DNA of 64,000 bases, from assembly GCF_031458255.1 (NCBI RefSeq), contig NZ_JAVDYC010000001.1, positions 8,666,501 to 8,730,500 on the forward strand, read 5' to 3'. Below, one piece after another: positions 1-7,904 of this stretch. This DNA comes from Catenuloplanes niger (lineage in GTDB: Bacteria; Actinomycetota; Actinomycetes; Mycobacteriales; Micromonosporaceae). Below the pieces are notes generated by a model. The model did no database searches. It was not told the DNA's origin and saw only the letters and a program-made list of their open reading frames with translations. The number at the start of each line of letters is the position of its first letter. Position 1 is the stretch's first letter. A program made the translations under genes and the position numbers.

Positions 1-2
1 CG

Positions 3-593
3 GTGACGACGCCGGACCCGCCGACCGAACAGCCGCCGACCGCGCGGCCCGCCAGGTCGCGGCCGCCGGTTACGTCCGGGCCGCCGAGCACGCCGCCGGT
101 GCCGGACGGTCCGACCGGCGATCCGAGCCCGGCCACGCCCGGCCCGACCGGGACCACGCCGGGCCCGACCGGTTCGCCGACCGGCCGGCCGACGCCGACC
201 ACGGATCCCCGCGAGACCTGCGACGGCGACGACGCCCAGCTCGGCGTGGCCAGCCCGACCGGCGAGACACCACAGGTCCTGGTGGAGGTGTGCGTGGCCG
301 CCGCGCCCCCGGTCGAGTACTGGATCATGACGTTGAACTCCGCCGGTGACTGGTTCGCGAAGCGGCCGGTCGACACCGAGGTGCACGCGGCCACGTACGG
401 CGTCGTGCTGCGGCACGGCTCCGGGCTGCCCGGCAACCGGCGCGCGTTCGTCCTGGTCGCCGCGACGACCGCCGACGCGCGGACCTGGCTCGCGGCGAAC
501 CGGGACGCCGACGTGGACGGCGACCCGTTCCCCCGCCGCGGCCTGCCCGGTGGCGTCATCGAGATCTCCGCGCGCGTGGCCACCACGTCCTGA
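3..593 (+). CDS. Exported-domain protein, probably 5'-truncated by the window edge
   Basis: The visible part opens with about 70 residues rich in Pro, Thr and Gly, like a wall or linker segment that normally follows a membrane helix, and ends in a compact domain of about 120 residues. That domain resembles the mature part of the lipoprotein encoded 25 bp downstream and the C-terminal domain of the opposing CHAT-ATPase gene: a C-containing strand, a central W/Y-rich segment, then a strand and helix of the type vlvaatTADARTWLA. A GTG at position 3 opens the frame, but the gene may well begin outside the window. No catalytic motif is visible. Function unknown; extracytoplasmic location is inferred from the linker and from the lipoprotein paralogue. 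Confidence 0.6.
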   Translation: MTTPDPPTEQPPTARPARSRPPVTSGPPSTPPVPDGPTGDPSPATPGPTGTTPGPTGSPTGRPTPTTDPRETCDGDDAQLGVASPTGETPQVLVEVCVAAAPPVEYWIMTLNSAGDWFAKRPVDTEVHAATYGVVLRHGSGLPGNRRAFVLVAATTADARTWLAANRDADVDGDPFPRRGLPGGVIEISARVATTS

Positions 594-617
594 CCCGACA
601 CCCGACATGGAGCAGTC

Positions 618-1130
618 ATGATCCGACCGACCCGGGCCGCCGCGGCCACGCTGCTGACCGCCCTCGCCCTCACCGGATGCGCCGACGACCGGACCACCGC
701 CGACCCGGTGGCGTCGCCGGTGCCCGAGATCGGCGCCCAGCTGATCCACCCGGTGGACGACGGCGAGGTGCACCAGTGCGAGGTGTTCCGCGGCACCGCG
801 CGCCTGCCCGAGGACAAGACCCTGGTGCTGGGCGTACGCAACGTGGACAACGGCAGCCCGGAACGCTACTTCGAGGTCGTCGACGACTGGGAGTACCCCG
901 GCGACCTGGCCGAGTGGTCCGGCAGCCAGTGGTTCGGGTCCGGCGACAGCTCGGTCGGCCAGCGGTTCCGGGCCGAGGTGCTGATCATGGACCTGGCCGA
1001 GGTGCGGACGGCGGTCCGGGCGGCGGCCGAGAAGGGCTGGCACGCGCCGGACAACCCGGCGGGCGCCACGGTCGCCGCGCACATCACGCTGAAGCGGGTG
1101 CCCGGCCGCGGCCCGTCCGAGTGCGCCTGA
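618..1130 (+). CDS. Small lipoprotein with the domain shared by its two neighbours
   Basis: The 170-residue product starts with a signal peptide ending in a lipobox (LTGC, Cys21), so it should be lipid-anchored outside the membrane. An ATG preceded by GGAG at 6-nt spacing supports the start. The mature part carries the same domain as the upstream gene and the C-terminus of the opposite-strand CHAT-ATPase: a Cys followed by an RGTARLP segment, a central DDW, and a C-terminal RFRAEVLIMDLAEVR strand-helix. It also ends in a Cys close to the stop, as does the CHAT protein, so a disulfide between the two conserved cysteines is plausible. Probably in one transcript with the preceding gene. Biochemical role unknown. 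Confidence 0.75.
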   Translation: MIRPTRAAAATLLTALALTGCADDRTTADPVASPVPEIGAQLIHPVDDGEVHQCEVFRGTARLPEDKTLVLGVRNVDNGSPERYFEVVDDWEYPGDLAEWSGSQWFGSGDSSVGQRFRAEVLIMDLAEVRTAVRAAAEKGWHAPDNPAGATVAAHITLKRVPGRGPSECA

Positions 1131-1158
1131 CCGCCGGCCGAGTGCGCCCGGCCGGCGG
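1131..1158. terminator. Stem-loop between convergent genes
   Basis: A perfect 10-bp inverted repeat (CCGCCGGCCG, loop of 8 nt, CGGCCGGCGG) fills the 33-bp gap between two convergent stop codons. There is no U-tract, as is common for actinobacterial terminators. It could serve both strands. Confidence 0.5.
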
Positions 1159-1163
1159 CCGGT

Positions 1164-3410
1164 TCAGCAGCCGGACGAGGACCCGGTCTGCTCCACCCGG
1201 ATCGCCGCGCCACGGCGCAGCCCTTCGATCTCGGTCGCGCTGGTCATGTTCCGGCTGGCCGGCCAGGCCGCCCGGATCCGCTCCCGGTCACCGACCAGCG
1301 CGATCACGTCGAACTCCTGCCAGATCGCGTTACCGGTCGACACCCGCGCCGTCCACGTCGCCGGCGGAACCGGCTCGTCCCAGCCGACGACCCGGTGGAG
1401 GAAGAACGGCTCGCCGGTGAAGCGGTCCGCCCGCCGGATCGCCACGACGATCGTCTCGTTCGGCGCGAGCCCGTCCGCGGTGCCGCTGACCTGCATGCAG
1501 GCCTCCACGCCCGCGCCCGGCGACGGCGCGGTGATCCGCACCCCGGGCGCCTGCACGGCACCGTCCGCCCACTGCGGGTCCACGGTCACGGCCGGCCGCG
1601 CCGGCTCACCGCTGGCGCCCCCGGCCGAGCCGGTGGGAGTGCTCCAGGCCGAGCCGGTGGGAGTGATCCCGGCCGGCCCGGTGGTGGGGAGCCCGGCCGG
1701 GCCGGCGGAACCGCGCGGGTCCACCAGGTTCGCGAGCAGACCGGTGCCCGCGAGCAGCAGGACGAGCGCGCCGCCGGCCAGCGCGGCCCGGACGCGCCGG
1801 TGCGGCCGGGCCGCCGTGCCGGACGGGGCGCCCGCGGCGGCCACCGGCGGGCTCACCCGGTAGCGGGCCACCGTGGGCGTGGGCAGCCACGGCTCGTCCG
1901 AACGGGAGCCGATCAGCACCAGCGTGCGACCGCCGCGCAGCCGGGTCAGCACCGCGCGGTACGTCTCCTCGCCGTCGTCGTCGAGGTCGCGCAGCGAGTA
2001 CCCACCACAGTCGAGGATCAGCAGGTGCCGGTCGTCGCGCAGTCGCCGGACCACGCCGCCGAGCAGCGCCGGCCAGGCCATCTCCGCGGTCGCCGCACCC
2101 TCGGCCGTGGCCAGGCCGCTGGCGATCCACTCGACCATCGTCCGTGGCGTCACGTCCGGCTCGTCCAGTGAGAAGCGGAAAACCCGCGACACCGGCCCGG
2201 TGCGCTGCCACCACCAGGCGAGCAGCCGCAGCAGCCAGGTCTTCCCGGCCCCCGCCGGGCCGTGCAGGACGAGCTCGTTCGGTGCGCCGCGGAAGAACAG
2301 CCGCCGCTCGACCGCGAGCACGTCGGCGTCCCGGCCGCGCACCTCGGCCGGTTCCGGACCGCCCCGGGTCAGCGACTCGTGGAACGCGGCCCGTTCGGAC
2401 TCGCTCAGCTCGGCCAGCGTGATCGTGACGTCGCGCTGCTGGTAGAGCACCGGCAACCGCCAGTCCCGCGCCGGGTCGAGGCGCTGCCGCGTGCGGCGTA
2501 CCGCCTCACCTGGGGTGTCTCCGGCCGCCAGGCCGCGGTAGAGGTCCGTGATCATGCGCCCGGCCGTGTCCGGTGCGGACGGTGCGGTCATGCCGACGAC
2601 CACGGGCACCCCGGCCGCGGCGAGGCGCTGCGCCAGGTCGCCGCCGCTGCCCGGCAACGTCAGCACCGCCACGGCCAGCCGGTTGTCCCGCAGCAGGCGT
2701 GCGACGTCCGCGACCGGCACCGGATCGGCGACGTCGTCGGCCCGCGTCTCGAACAGCAGAAAACCCTGTTCGCCCCGGTACGGCGGGATCGGCAGCGACG
2801 GACTGAACCGCCCGGCGTCGATCTCCGCCTGCAGGCCGGCCCAGTCCAGGACCACGCCCGCGAGATCCGCGTGGACCGCCTCGTACCGGCCGTCCGCCAG
2901 GTGCTCGTGCAACGCCCGCCAGGTGCCGGGGCGGGACAGGCCGACGCGCAGCGGCGGGGACGCGTCCCAGGCCGCGGTCACCAGCGTGCGGGAGACCGTC
3001 GGCGGTCCACTCCCGAACGGACGGGCCGCGACGACCAGCACGGCCAGGCTCGGCCCGGGCGGCAGCGGCGCGTACTCCGCCTCCTGGTGGGTGCGGCGTT
3101 CGAACCGCATGCGTACGGACAGCGGGTGGTCGTCGCGCGGGTCGCGCATCATCTCCCAGTGCAGCCGGTGGAACGCCGCGGTGCCGGAGACCACGAGCCG
3201 GCCGTCGCCCAGCCGTGCGTACCGCCGCAGCGCCCGGCCCGTGAAGACCTGACCGAACAGGCTGGTGCCGTACGCGGCCGGCGCCCGGTCCGCCGGGTCC
3301 CGCACGGTGACGGCGTGCCGGTAGGGGTCGCCGGTGAACTCCACGGTGGCGTGGAACGTGTCACCGGACCGGGACTGCTCCGTGATCGTGACGACCGGCG
3401 GTTCGGTCAT
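1164..3410 (-). CDS. Degenerate CHAT domain - P-loop ATPase - transmembrane - exported domain protein
   Basis: The 748-residue protein has four parts. Residues about 100-360 follow the CHAT caspase-like fold, including the fill-in segment before the AAGVPVVVGM strand. A P-loop ATPase follows (GPAGAGKT near residue 385, Walker B HLLILD, then LVLIGSRSD). A single membrane helix lies near residues 540-560 after a basic patch, then a Pro/Thr linker and a C-terminal exported domain like those of the two upstream genes. The CHAT catalytic residues look lost: the usual GHG reads DLAG and the usual NAC-S reads TLPGS. The start is the ATG preceded by GGGAG; the frame stays open 108 bp further upstream without a ribosome site. 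It probably signals across the membrane; no protease activity is expected. Convergent with the two paralogue-bearing genes. Confidence 0.75.
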   Translation of the reverse strand: MTEPPVVTITEQSRSGDTFHATVEFTGDPYRHAVTVRDPADRAPAAYGTSLFGQVFTGRALRRYARLGDGRLVVSGTAAFHRLHWEMMRDPRDDHPLSVRMRFERRTHQEAEYAPLPPGPSLAVLVVAARPFGSGPPTVSRTLVTAAWDASPPLRVGLSRPGTWRALHEHLADGRYEAVHADLAGVVLDWAGLQAEIDAGRFSPSLPIPPYRGEQGFLLFETRADDVADPVPVADVARLLRDNRLAVAVLTLPGSGGDLAQRLAAAGVPVVVGMTAPSAPDTAGRMITDLYRGLAAGDTPGEAVRRTRQRLDPARDWRLPVLYQQRDVTITLAELSESERAAFHESLTRGGPEPAEVRGRDADVLAVERRLFFRGAPNELVLHGPAGAGKTWLLRLLAWWWQRTGPVSRVFRFSLDEPDVTPRTMVEWIASGLATAEGAATAEMAWPALLGGVVRRLRDDRHLLILDCGGYSLRDLDDDGEETYRAVLTRLRGGRTLVLIGSRSDEPWLPTPTVARYRVSPPVAAAGAPSGTAARPHRRVRAALAGGALVLLLAGTGLLANLVDPRGSAGPAGLPTTGPAGITPTGSAWSTPTGSAGGASGEPARPAVTVDPQWADGAVQAPGVRITAPSPGAGVEACMQVSGTADGLAPNETIVVAIRRADRFTGEPFFLHRVVGWDEPVPPATWTARVSTGNAIWQEFDVIALVGDRERIRAAWPASRNMTSATEIEGLRRGAAIRVEQTGSSSGC

Positions 3411-3630
3411 GGCGGCTCCCGGGAATCGCGGAACCCCATCCTGCCCACGGCCCGGCGCCCGGGGCATCGCCCGACGGACCCACCCCCGATCGGCTGATCC
3501 GGCCCCCGATTCCGTCATCCGGCAGGAGCTGCCGATACATCATGTCCGATCAGGGACTCGACGCACTCCCGCGGGCCGGTCCCGGCACAAGCTGGGGGTG
3601 GATTCGTCCACGAGTGCTAGGGGGGCACAG

Positions 3631-6213
3631 ATGCAACTCGTCCTGGAGAATTTCGGGTACACCGCCGGTGGGTGGCGGGTGGAACGGCATCCGCGGTTCG
3701 TCACGGACCTCACCGGGGACGGCGTCGCGGACATCATCGGGTTCGGCGACGCCGGCGCCTGGGTGTCGGCCAACAAGGGCGGCGGCACGTTCAACGACCA
3801 GTTCCTCGGCGTCACGAACTTCGGCTTCACCGCCGGTGGCTGGCGCGTCGACCGGCACCCGCGGGTCCTCGCGGACATCACCGGCGACGGCCGCCCGGAC
3901 ATCGTCGGCTTCGGTGACGGCGGCGTGTGGGTGTCGTTCAACGACGGCAACGGCCGCTTCACCGAGCCGCGCCTGGCGGTCCGCAACTTCGGTTACTCCG
4001 CCGGTGGCTGGCGTGTGGAGCAGCATCCTCGGTTCGTCGCGGACCTGACCGGCGACGGCCGCGGCGACCTCGTCGGCTTCGGCAACGGCGGCGTCTGGGT
4101 GTCGCTCAACAACGGCGACGGTACGTTCGGCGCGCCCCGGCTGGCCGTGCCGAACTTCGGCTACGACGCCGGTGGGTGGCGCGTGGAGCGGCACCCGCGG
4201 TTCGTGACGGACGTGACCGGTGACGGCCGCGCCGACATCGTCGGGTTCGGCGACGGCGGCGTCTGGGTCGCCCGCAACAACGGCGACGGCACCTTCGCCG
4301 ACCCGGTGCTGGCCGTGCCGAACTTCGGTCACACCGCGGGCGGCTGGCGCGTCGAGCGGCACCCGCGGCTCCTGGCCGACACGACCGGCGACGGCCGGCC
4401 GGACGTCGTCGGGTTCGGCGACGGCGGCGTGTGGGTGTCCCGCAACGACGGCAACGGCGGCTTCGGCACGCCCACCATGGTGCTGGCGAACTTCGCGTAC
4501 GGCGCCGGCGGCTGGCGGGTGGAGCGGCACCCGCGGTTCGTGACGGACCTGACCGGTGACGGCCGCGCCGACATCGTCGGGTTCGGCGACGGCGGCGTGT
4601 GGGTGTCGCTCAACAACGGCGACGGCACGTTCGGGCCGGCGCGCATGGTGATCGCGAACTTCGCCTACGACGCCGGCGGCTGGCGGGTGGAGCGGCACCC
4701 GCGTGTGCTCGCCGACGTCACCGGCGACGGCCGGCCGGACATCGTCGGCTTCGGCGACGGCGGCGTCTGGACCGCCCACAACAACGGCGACGGCACGTTC
4801 CAGCGGGTACGGATCCGCCGCGACATCTGGGAACTGCAGGCCGACGGTCCGTGGGACCCGATCACGCTGGCCTACGCGCGGGCGGTCCGCGCGATGCAGG
4901 CCCGCCCGCTGACCGACCCGCGCAGCTGGGAGTACCAGGGCGCGATCCACGGCCGGACCGGGCAGCCACCGGCCGGCGCGATCTGGAACGAGTGCCAGCA
5001 CGGCAGCTGGTACTTCCTGCCCTGGCACCGCGGCTACCTCTACTACTTCGAGGAGATCGTCCGGGCCGAGGTGATCGCGCAGGGCGGCCCGGCCGACTGG
5101 GCGCTGCCGTACTGGAACTACGCGATCCCGGGCCGGGCCGCGCTGCCGCCCGCGTTCCGGGAGCGGACCATGCCGGACGGTTCGCCGAACCCGCTGTTCG
5201 TCGCGGACCGCAACCCGTCCATGAACAACGGTGCGACGCTGCCGTCCACGTCGACCACCGCGGCGCGGGCGATGGCGCACACCACGTTCACGCCGCCGCC
5301 GGCACCCGGCTTCGGTGGTGGCCGCACCACGCCGCAGCACTTCTTCAACCTGGGTGGCGAGCTCGAGTTCACCCCGCACAACGGCATCCACGTGCTGATC
5401 GGCGGCTGGATGGGCGATCCCGACCTGGCCGCGCTCGACCCGATCTTCTGGCTGCACCACGCGAACGTCGACCGGCTGTGGTCGTCGTGGCTGGCGCTCG
5501 GCGGCGGCCGGGCCGACCCGGCCGACACCGCCTGGCGCAACCAGTCGTGGCCGTTCTACGACGCGGACGGTGACCGGGTGACCATCACGAACGCGCAGAT
5601 GGTCGACACCGCGCTGCACCTGGGGTACGTCTATCAGGACGGCGTCGCACCCGGCGCCCGCGCGATGCAGGAGCCGATCATGAGTGCCCCGTCCGACGGT
5701 GAGCCCGAGTTCGTCGGCGCGTCCGACCGGCCGATCACGCTGGCCGGCACGCCGGTCCGCGTCGAGGTCCCGATCGACGGGCCGACCGCCGCCGGCCGCC
5801 GCACCGCCGCCGCGGCCCCGGCCCAGGTGCTGCTGAACCTGGAGGACGTGGCGGCGGAGCGGTCACCCGCCACCGTCTACGAGGTGTACGTGCGCCCGAT
5901 CGGCTCGCCGGACGCGGTCCCGTACCACGTGGGTAACGTGTCGTTCTTCGGCATCGAGCACGTCACGCGCGCCACCTCGGCCGGCGACGGCCCGCACGGC
6001 TTCCGCCGCACGTTCGACATCTCCGCTTGGGTCGCGGACCTGCGCGACCGTGGCGAATGGTCCGACCAGGGCGCCGCGGTCTCGTTCCGCCCGGTCGTGG
6101 TCGAGATCCCGCCGGACGTCCGCGCGTCCGCCGACGCCGCGCTCGCCGACGCGGCCGTGGAGGCGCAGTCCGTCCCGGTCACCATCGGCCGCGTCAGCAT
6201 CTTCTACCGATGA
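3631..6213 (+). CDS. Tyrosinase/polyphenol oxidase with N-terminal FG-GAP repeat array
   Basis: The 860-residue protein begins with seven 56-residue FG-GAP/VCBS-type repeats (residues 8-399; core TGDGRADIVGFGDGGVW) with Asp/Gly calcium-loop patterns. Next is a tyrosinase domain. The CuA ligands are in GAIHG (H440), CQHGS (H457) and LPWHRGY (H466); the CuB ligands are in HNGIH (near 583 and 587) and FWLHHANVDRLW (near 609). A C-terminal beta-rich segment resembles the KFDV-type lid domain of plant polyphenol oxidases. The family oxidises phenols to quinones with O2. The start ATG follows AGGGGGG. No signal peptide or Tat motif is visible, which is odd for an FG-GAP protein. The stop overlaps the start of the DUF2182 gene (ATGA), so the two are probably co-translated. 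Confidence 0.85.
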   Translation: MQLVLENFGYTAGGWRVERHPRFVTDLTGDGVADIIGFGDAGAWVSANKGGGTFNDQFLGVTNFGFTAGGWRVDRHPRVLADITGDGRPDIVGFGDGGVWVSFNDGNGRFTEPRLAVRNFGYSAGGWRVEQHPRFVADLTGDGRGDLVGFGNGGVWVSLNNGDGTFGAPRLAVPNFGYDAGGWRVERHPRFVTDVTGDGRADIVGFGDGGVWVARNNGDGTFADPVLAVPNFGHTAGGWRVERHPRLLADTTGDGRPDVVGFGDGGVWVSRNDGNGGFGTPTMVLANFAYGAGGWRVERHPRFVTDLTGDGRADIVGFGDGGVWVSLNNGDGTFGPARMVIANFAYDAGGWRVERHPRVLADVTGDGRPDIVGFGDGGVWTAHNNGDGTFQRVRIRRDIWELQADGPWDPITLAYARAVRAMQARPLTDPRSWEYQGAIHGRTGQPPAGAIWNECQHGSWYFLPWHRGYLYYFEEIVRAEVIAQGGPADWALPYWNYAIPGRAALPPAFRERTMPDGSPNPLFVADRNPSMNNGATLPSTSTTAARAMAHTTFTPPPAPGFGGGRTTPQHFFNLGGELEFTPHNGIHVLIGGWMGDPDLAALDPIFWLHHANVDRLWSSWLALGGGRADPADTAWRNQSWPFYDADGDRVTITNAQMVDTALHLGYVYQDGVAPGARAMQEPIMSAPSDGEPEFVGASDRPITLAGTPVRVEVPIDGPTAAGRRTAAAAPAQVLLNLEDVAAERSPATVYEVYVRPIGSPDAVPYHVGNVSFFGIEHVTRATSAGDGPHGFRRTFDISAWVADLRDRGEWSDQGAAVSFRPVVVEIPPDVRASADAALADAAVEAQSVPVTIGRVSIFYR
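3652..4827 (+). repeat. Seven tandem 168-bp coding repeats
   Basis: Seven in-frame units of exactly 56 codons, with no spacer or length variation. Each carries AGGWRVE(R/Q)HPR, TGDG and GFGDGGVW. Units 3, 4 and 6 are nearly identical at protein level. This regularity points to recent internal duplication or gene conversion. Confidence 0.9.
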
Positions 6214-6896
6214 CCGCACTCGCACTCGCACTCCGGCTCCGGGTCGCGCGCGCGGCCCGGAGCCACCCCCACTGGCCCGCGATGCTGCTCGCGCTCGTCG
6301 CCTGGGCCGTGCTGCTGGCGCAGCCCGCCGCGCACCACGCGACCCCGCCGACGCTGCCGTCATGGGTGCTGATGTGTGTGGCCATGATGGTCCCGGTGGT
6401 GCTGCCCGCGGTCCGGCACGTCGCCGTCAACAGCCTGCGCCGCCGGCGGCTCCGCGCGATGACCTACTTCCTCACCGGGTACGTCACGGTCTGGGCCGCC
6501 GCCGGTGCGCTGCTCATCCCGGTCCTCGCCGTGCCGCCCCGCCTGCCGCTGCTGGTCACGCTGATCGTGCTGGCCGCGCTCTGGCAGCTGCTCCCGGCCC
6601 GCAGAGCGTGCATGCGCGCCTGCCACCGCACGGTCCCGCTGCCGCCCACCGGCTGGCGCGCCGCCCGCGGCGCGCTGCACTTCGGCGCCCGGCACGGCGT
6701 GGCCTGCGCCGGCGTCTGCGGCCCGCTGATGGCGGTGATGGCCGTGCCCGGCACGCACACCCCGCTCTGGATGCTCGCGGTGACGGCCGCGGTCCTGCTG
6801 ACCCGCTACCCGCCGCGCGGCCGCTTCGTCCCGCGCCCCGGCCCGCTGGTCCTCGACATCCGCTTCCGCGCCACCCCGGACCCGGCCGACCGGTGA
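6210..6896 (+). CDS. DUF2182 integral membrane protein, candidate copper-handling partner of the tyrosinase
   Basis: A 228-residue polytopic membrane protein with about five to six helices. It shows DUF2182 hallmarks: an MCVAMMVP helix near the N-terminus, a Cys-rich cytoplasmic-side motif CMRACHR, and a second one CAGVCGPLMAVM followed by a helix. The family is annotated as predicted metal-binding integral membrane protein and has no settled function. The ATG overlaps the tyrosinase stop by ATGA, so translational coupling is likely. Streptomyces tyrosinases need a dedicated copper chaperone (MelC1) encoded next to them, and no MelC1-like gene is seen here. I infer that this protein may supply or sense copper for the oxidase. 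The family call is firm, the role is not. Confidence 0.7.
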   Translation: MTALALALRLRVARAARSHPHWPAMLLALVAWAVLLAQPAAHHATPPTLPSWVLMCVAMMVPVVLPAVRHVAVNSLRRRRLRAMTYFLTGYVTVWAAAGALLIPVLAVPPRLPLLVTLIVLAALWQLLPARRACMRACHRTVPLPPTGWRAARGALHFGARHGVACAGVCGPLMAVMAVPGTHTPLWMLAVTAAVLLTRYPPRGRFVPRPGPLVLDIRFRATPDPADR

Positions 6897-6992
6897 CGAC
6901 CGGCGCTCGTCCCACGTCCGGCGTGCCCGGGTTCCGCGCACACCCGCGGGTACGTGACATCGGGCGCCCGCGTACGGCCGCCGGTCGTCACC
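6892..6992. terminator. Long-loop inverted repeat between convergent genes
   Basis: The 14-bp sequence GGTGACGACCGGCG at the end of the DUF2182 gene has its perfect complement 73 nt downstream, just before the convergent hydrolase stop. It may fold as a bidirectional terminator, though the loop is long and there is no U-tract. Confidence 0.3.
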
Positions 6993-6999
6993 GTCCGGC

Positions 7000-7758
7000 T
7001 CAGGGCAGCGACGTCCAGAACGAGCGGAGTACGGCCGCGGCCGCCGCCGGGTCCTGCATCATCCACCAGTGGCCGGCACCGTGCAGTTCGGCCGTGCGGG
7101 CGCCGAGGCGGGCCGCGACCTCGGCGGAGGTGGCCGGGTCGTCCGAGTCGTCGGCGGTCGCGCGGAGCACGAGACCCGGGACCGGCGCGGGGCGGGCCAG
7201 CTCGGCCGCCCACCCGGCGTGCAGGTTGGGCGTGGCGGAGCGGTACAGATCGAGGACGCAGTCGGCCATCGTGTCGTCGAGGCTCGCCACCAGCTCCGCC
7301 GCGTCCGCCGGGTCCGGGCACGCGGCCAGCAACGCGTCCCGCAGGAACGCGGTCTCGCCGGGCCGTCCGGCCACGAAGTCCGCCATCCACGCCTCGCCGC
7401 GCCCGGGCGTCCGCCACGCCCGGGCCATGTCGTGCCAGACGTACCCGGGGTGGGCCACGGACGCGCAGTCCATCGCCCAGCTGCGTACCGGCACGTCGAA
7501 CGCGGTCACGGTCCGCAGCACGATCGCGGCACCCCAGTCGTGCCCGACCAGGTCCACCGGCTCGTCGAAGTCGCGCAGCGTCGCCGCCAGCCACGACGCG
7601 TACTCGTCCTTCGTCGCGCCGAAGCCGGCGGGCCGTGGACCGCCGAAGCCGGGCAGCCGGAGCGCGACCGTCGCCACGCCGTCCGCCGCGAGCGCGCGGC
7701 GCAGACCGTTCCAGATGACGCCGGTCTCCGGGACACCGTGCAGAAGGACAGCCGTCAT
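7000..7758 (-). CDS. Alpha/beta hydrolase of the Asp-nucleophile type
   Basis: The 252-residue protein has the alpha/beta-hydrolase core: oxyanion HGVPE near residue 8, nucleophile elbow GHDWGA near residue 96 with Asp in the nucleophile position, and the catalytic His in GAGHWW near the C-terminus. Asp nucleophiles are typical of haloalkane dehalogenases, fluoroacetate dehalogenases and epoxide hydrolases, so it is probably one of these rather than a Ser esterase; the substrate cannot be told. The start is the ATG with GAGGAG five bases upstream; a GTG two codons earlier would waste that site. The start codon overlaps the stop of a short upstream reading frame. Last gene of a probable minus-strand run beginning at the FAD oxidoreductase. 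Confidence 0.8.
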   Translation of the reverse strand: MTAVLLHGVPETGVIWNGLRRALAADGVATVALRLPGFGGPRPAGFGATKDEYASWLAATLRDFDEPVDLVGHDWGAAIVLRTVTAFDVPVRSWAMDCASVAHPGYVWHDMARAWRTPGRGEAWMADFVAGRPGETAFLRDALLAACPDPADAAELVASLDDTMADCVLDLYRSATPNLHAGWAAELARPAPVPGLVLRATADDSDDPATSAEVAARLGARTAELHGAGHWWMMQDPAAAAAVLRSFWTSLP

Positions 7759-7874
7759 ACCCACTCCTCGCTCAGATGGAACCGGTACCCATCCTGGGCG
7801 AGCGCCGCGGCGATCGCGTTGACCATGCGCGCCGTCGGGTTGCTGATCGGCGACGGTCGTCGGCTGCCCGGCAC
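7755..7874 (-). CDS. Possible 39-residue protein or 3' remnant overlapping the hydrolase start
   Basis: Between the FAD oxidoreductase stop and the hydrolase there is a 40-codon frame, from GTG or from an internal ATG. It ends with a natural-looking helix-rich peptide (NPTARMVNAIAAALAQDGYR, then FHLSEEWV). Its TGA overlaps the hydrolase ATG, and the hydrolase ribosome site GAGGAG lies inside its last codons, the arrangement expected for a coupled upstream gene. No ribosome site precedes its own start. It could be a real small protein or the surviving 3' end of a lost gene. Confidence 0.35.
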   Translation of the reverse strand: MPGSRRPSPISNPTARMVNAIAAALAQDGYRFHLSEEWV

Positions 7875-7904
7875 GTGGGTCGGGTGCGCCGGGCCGGCCG
7901 GTGC

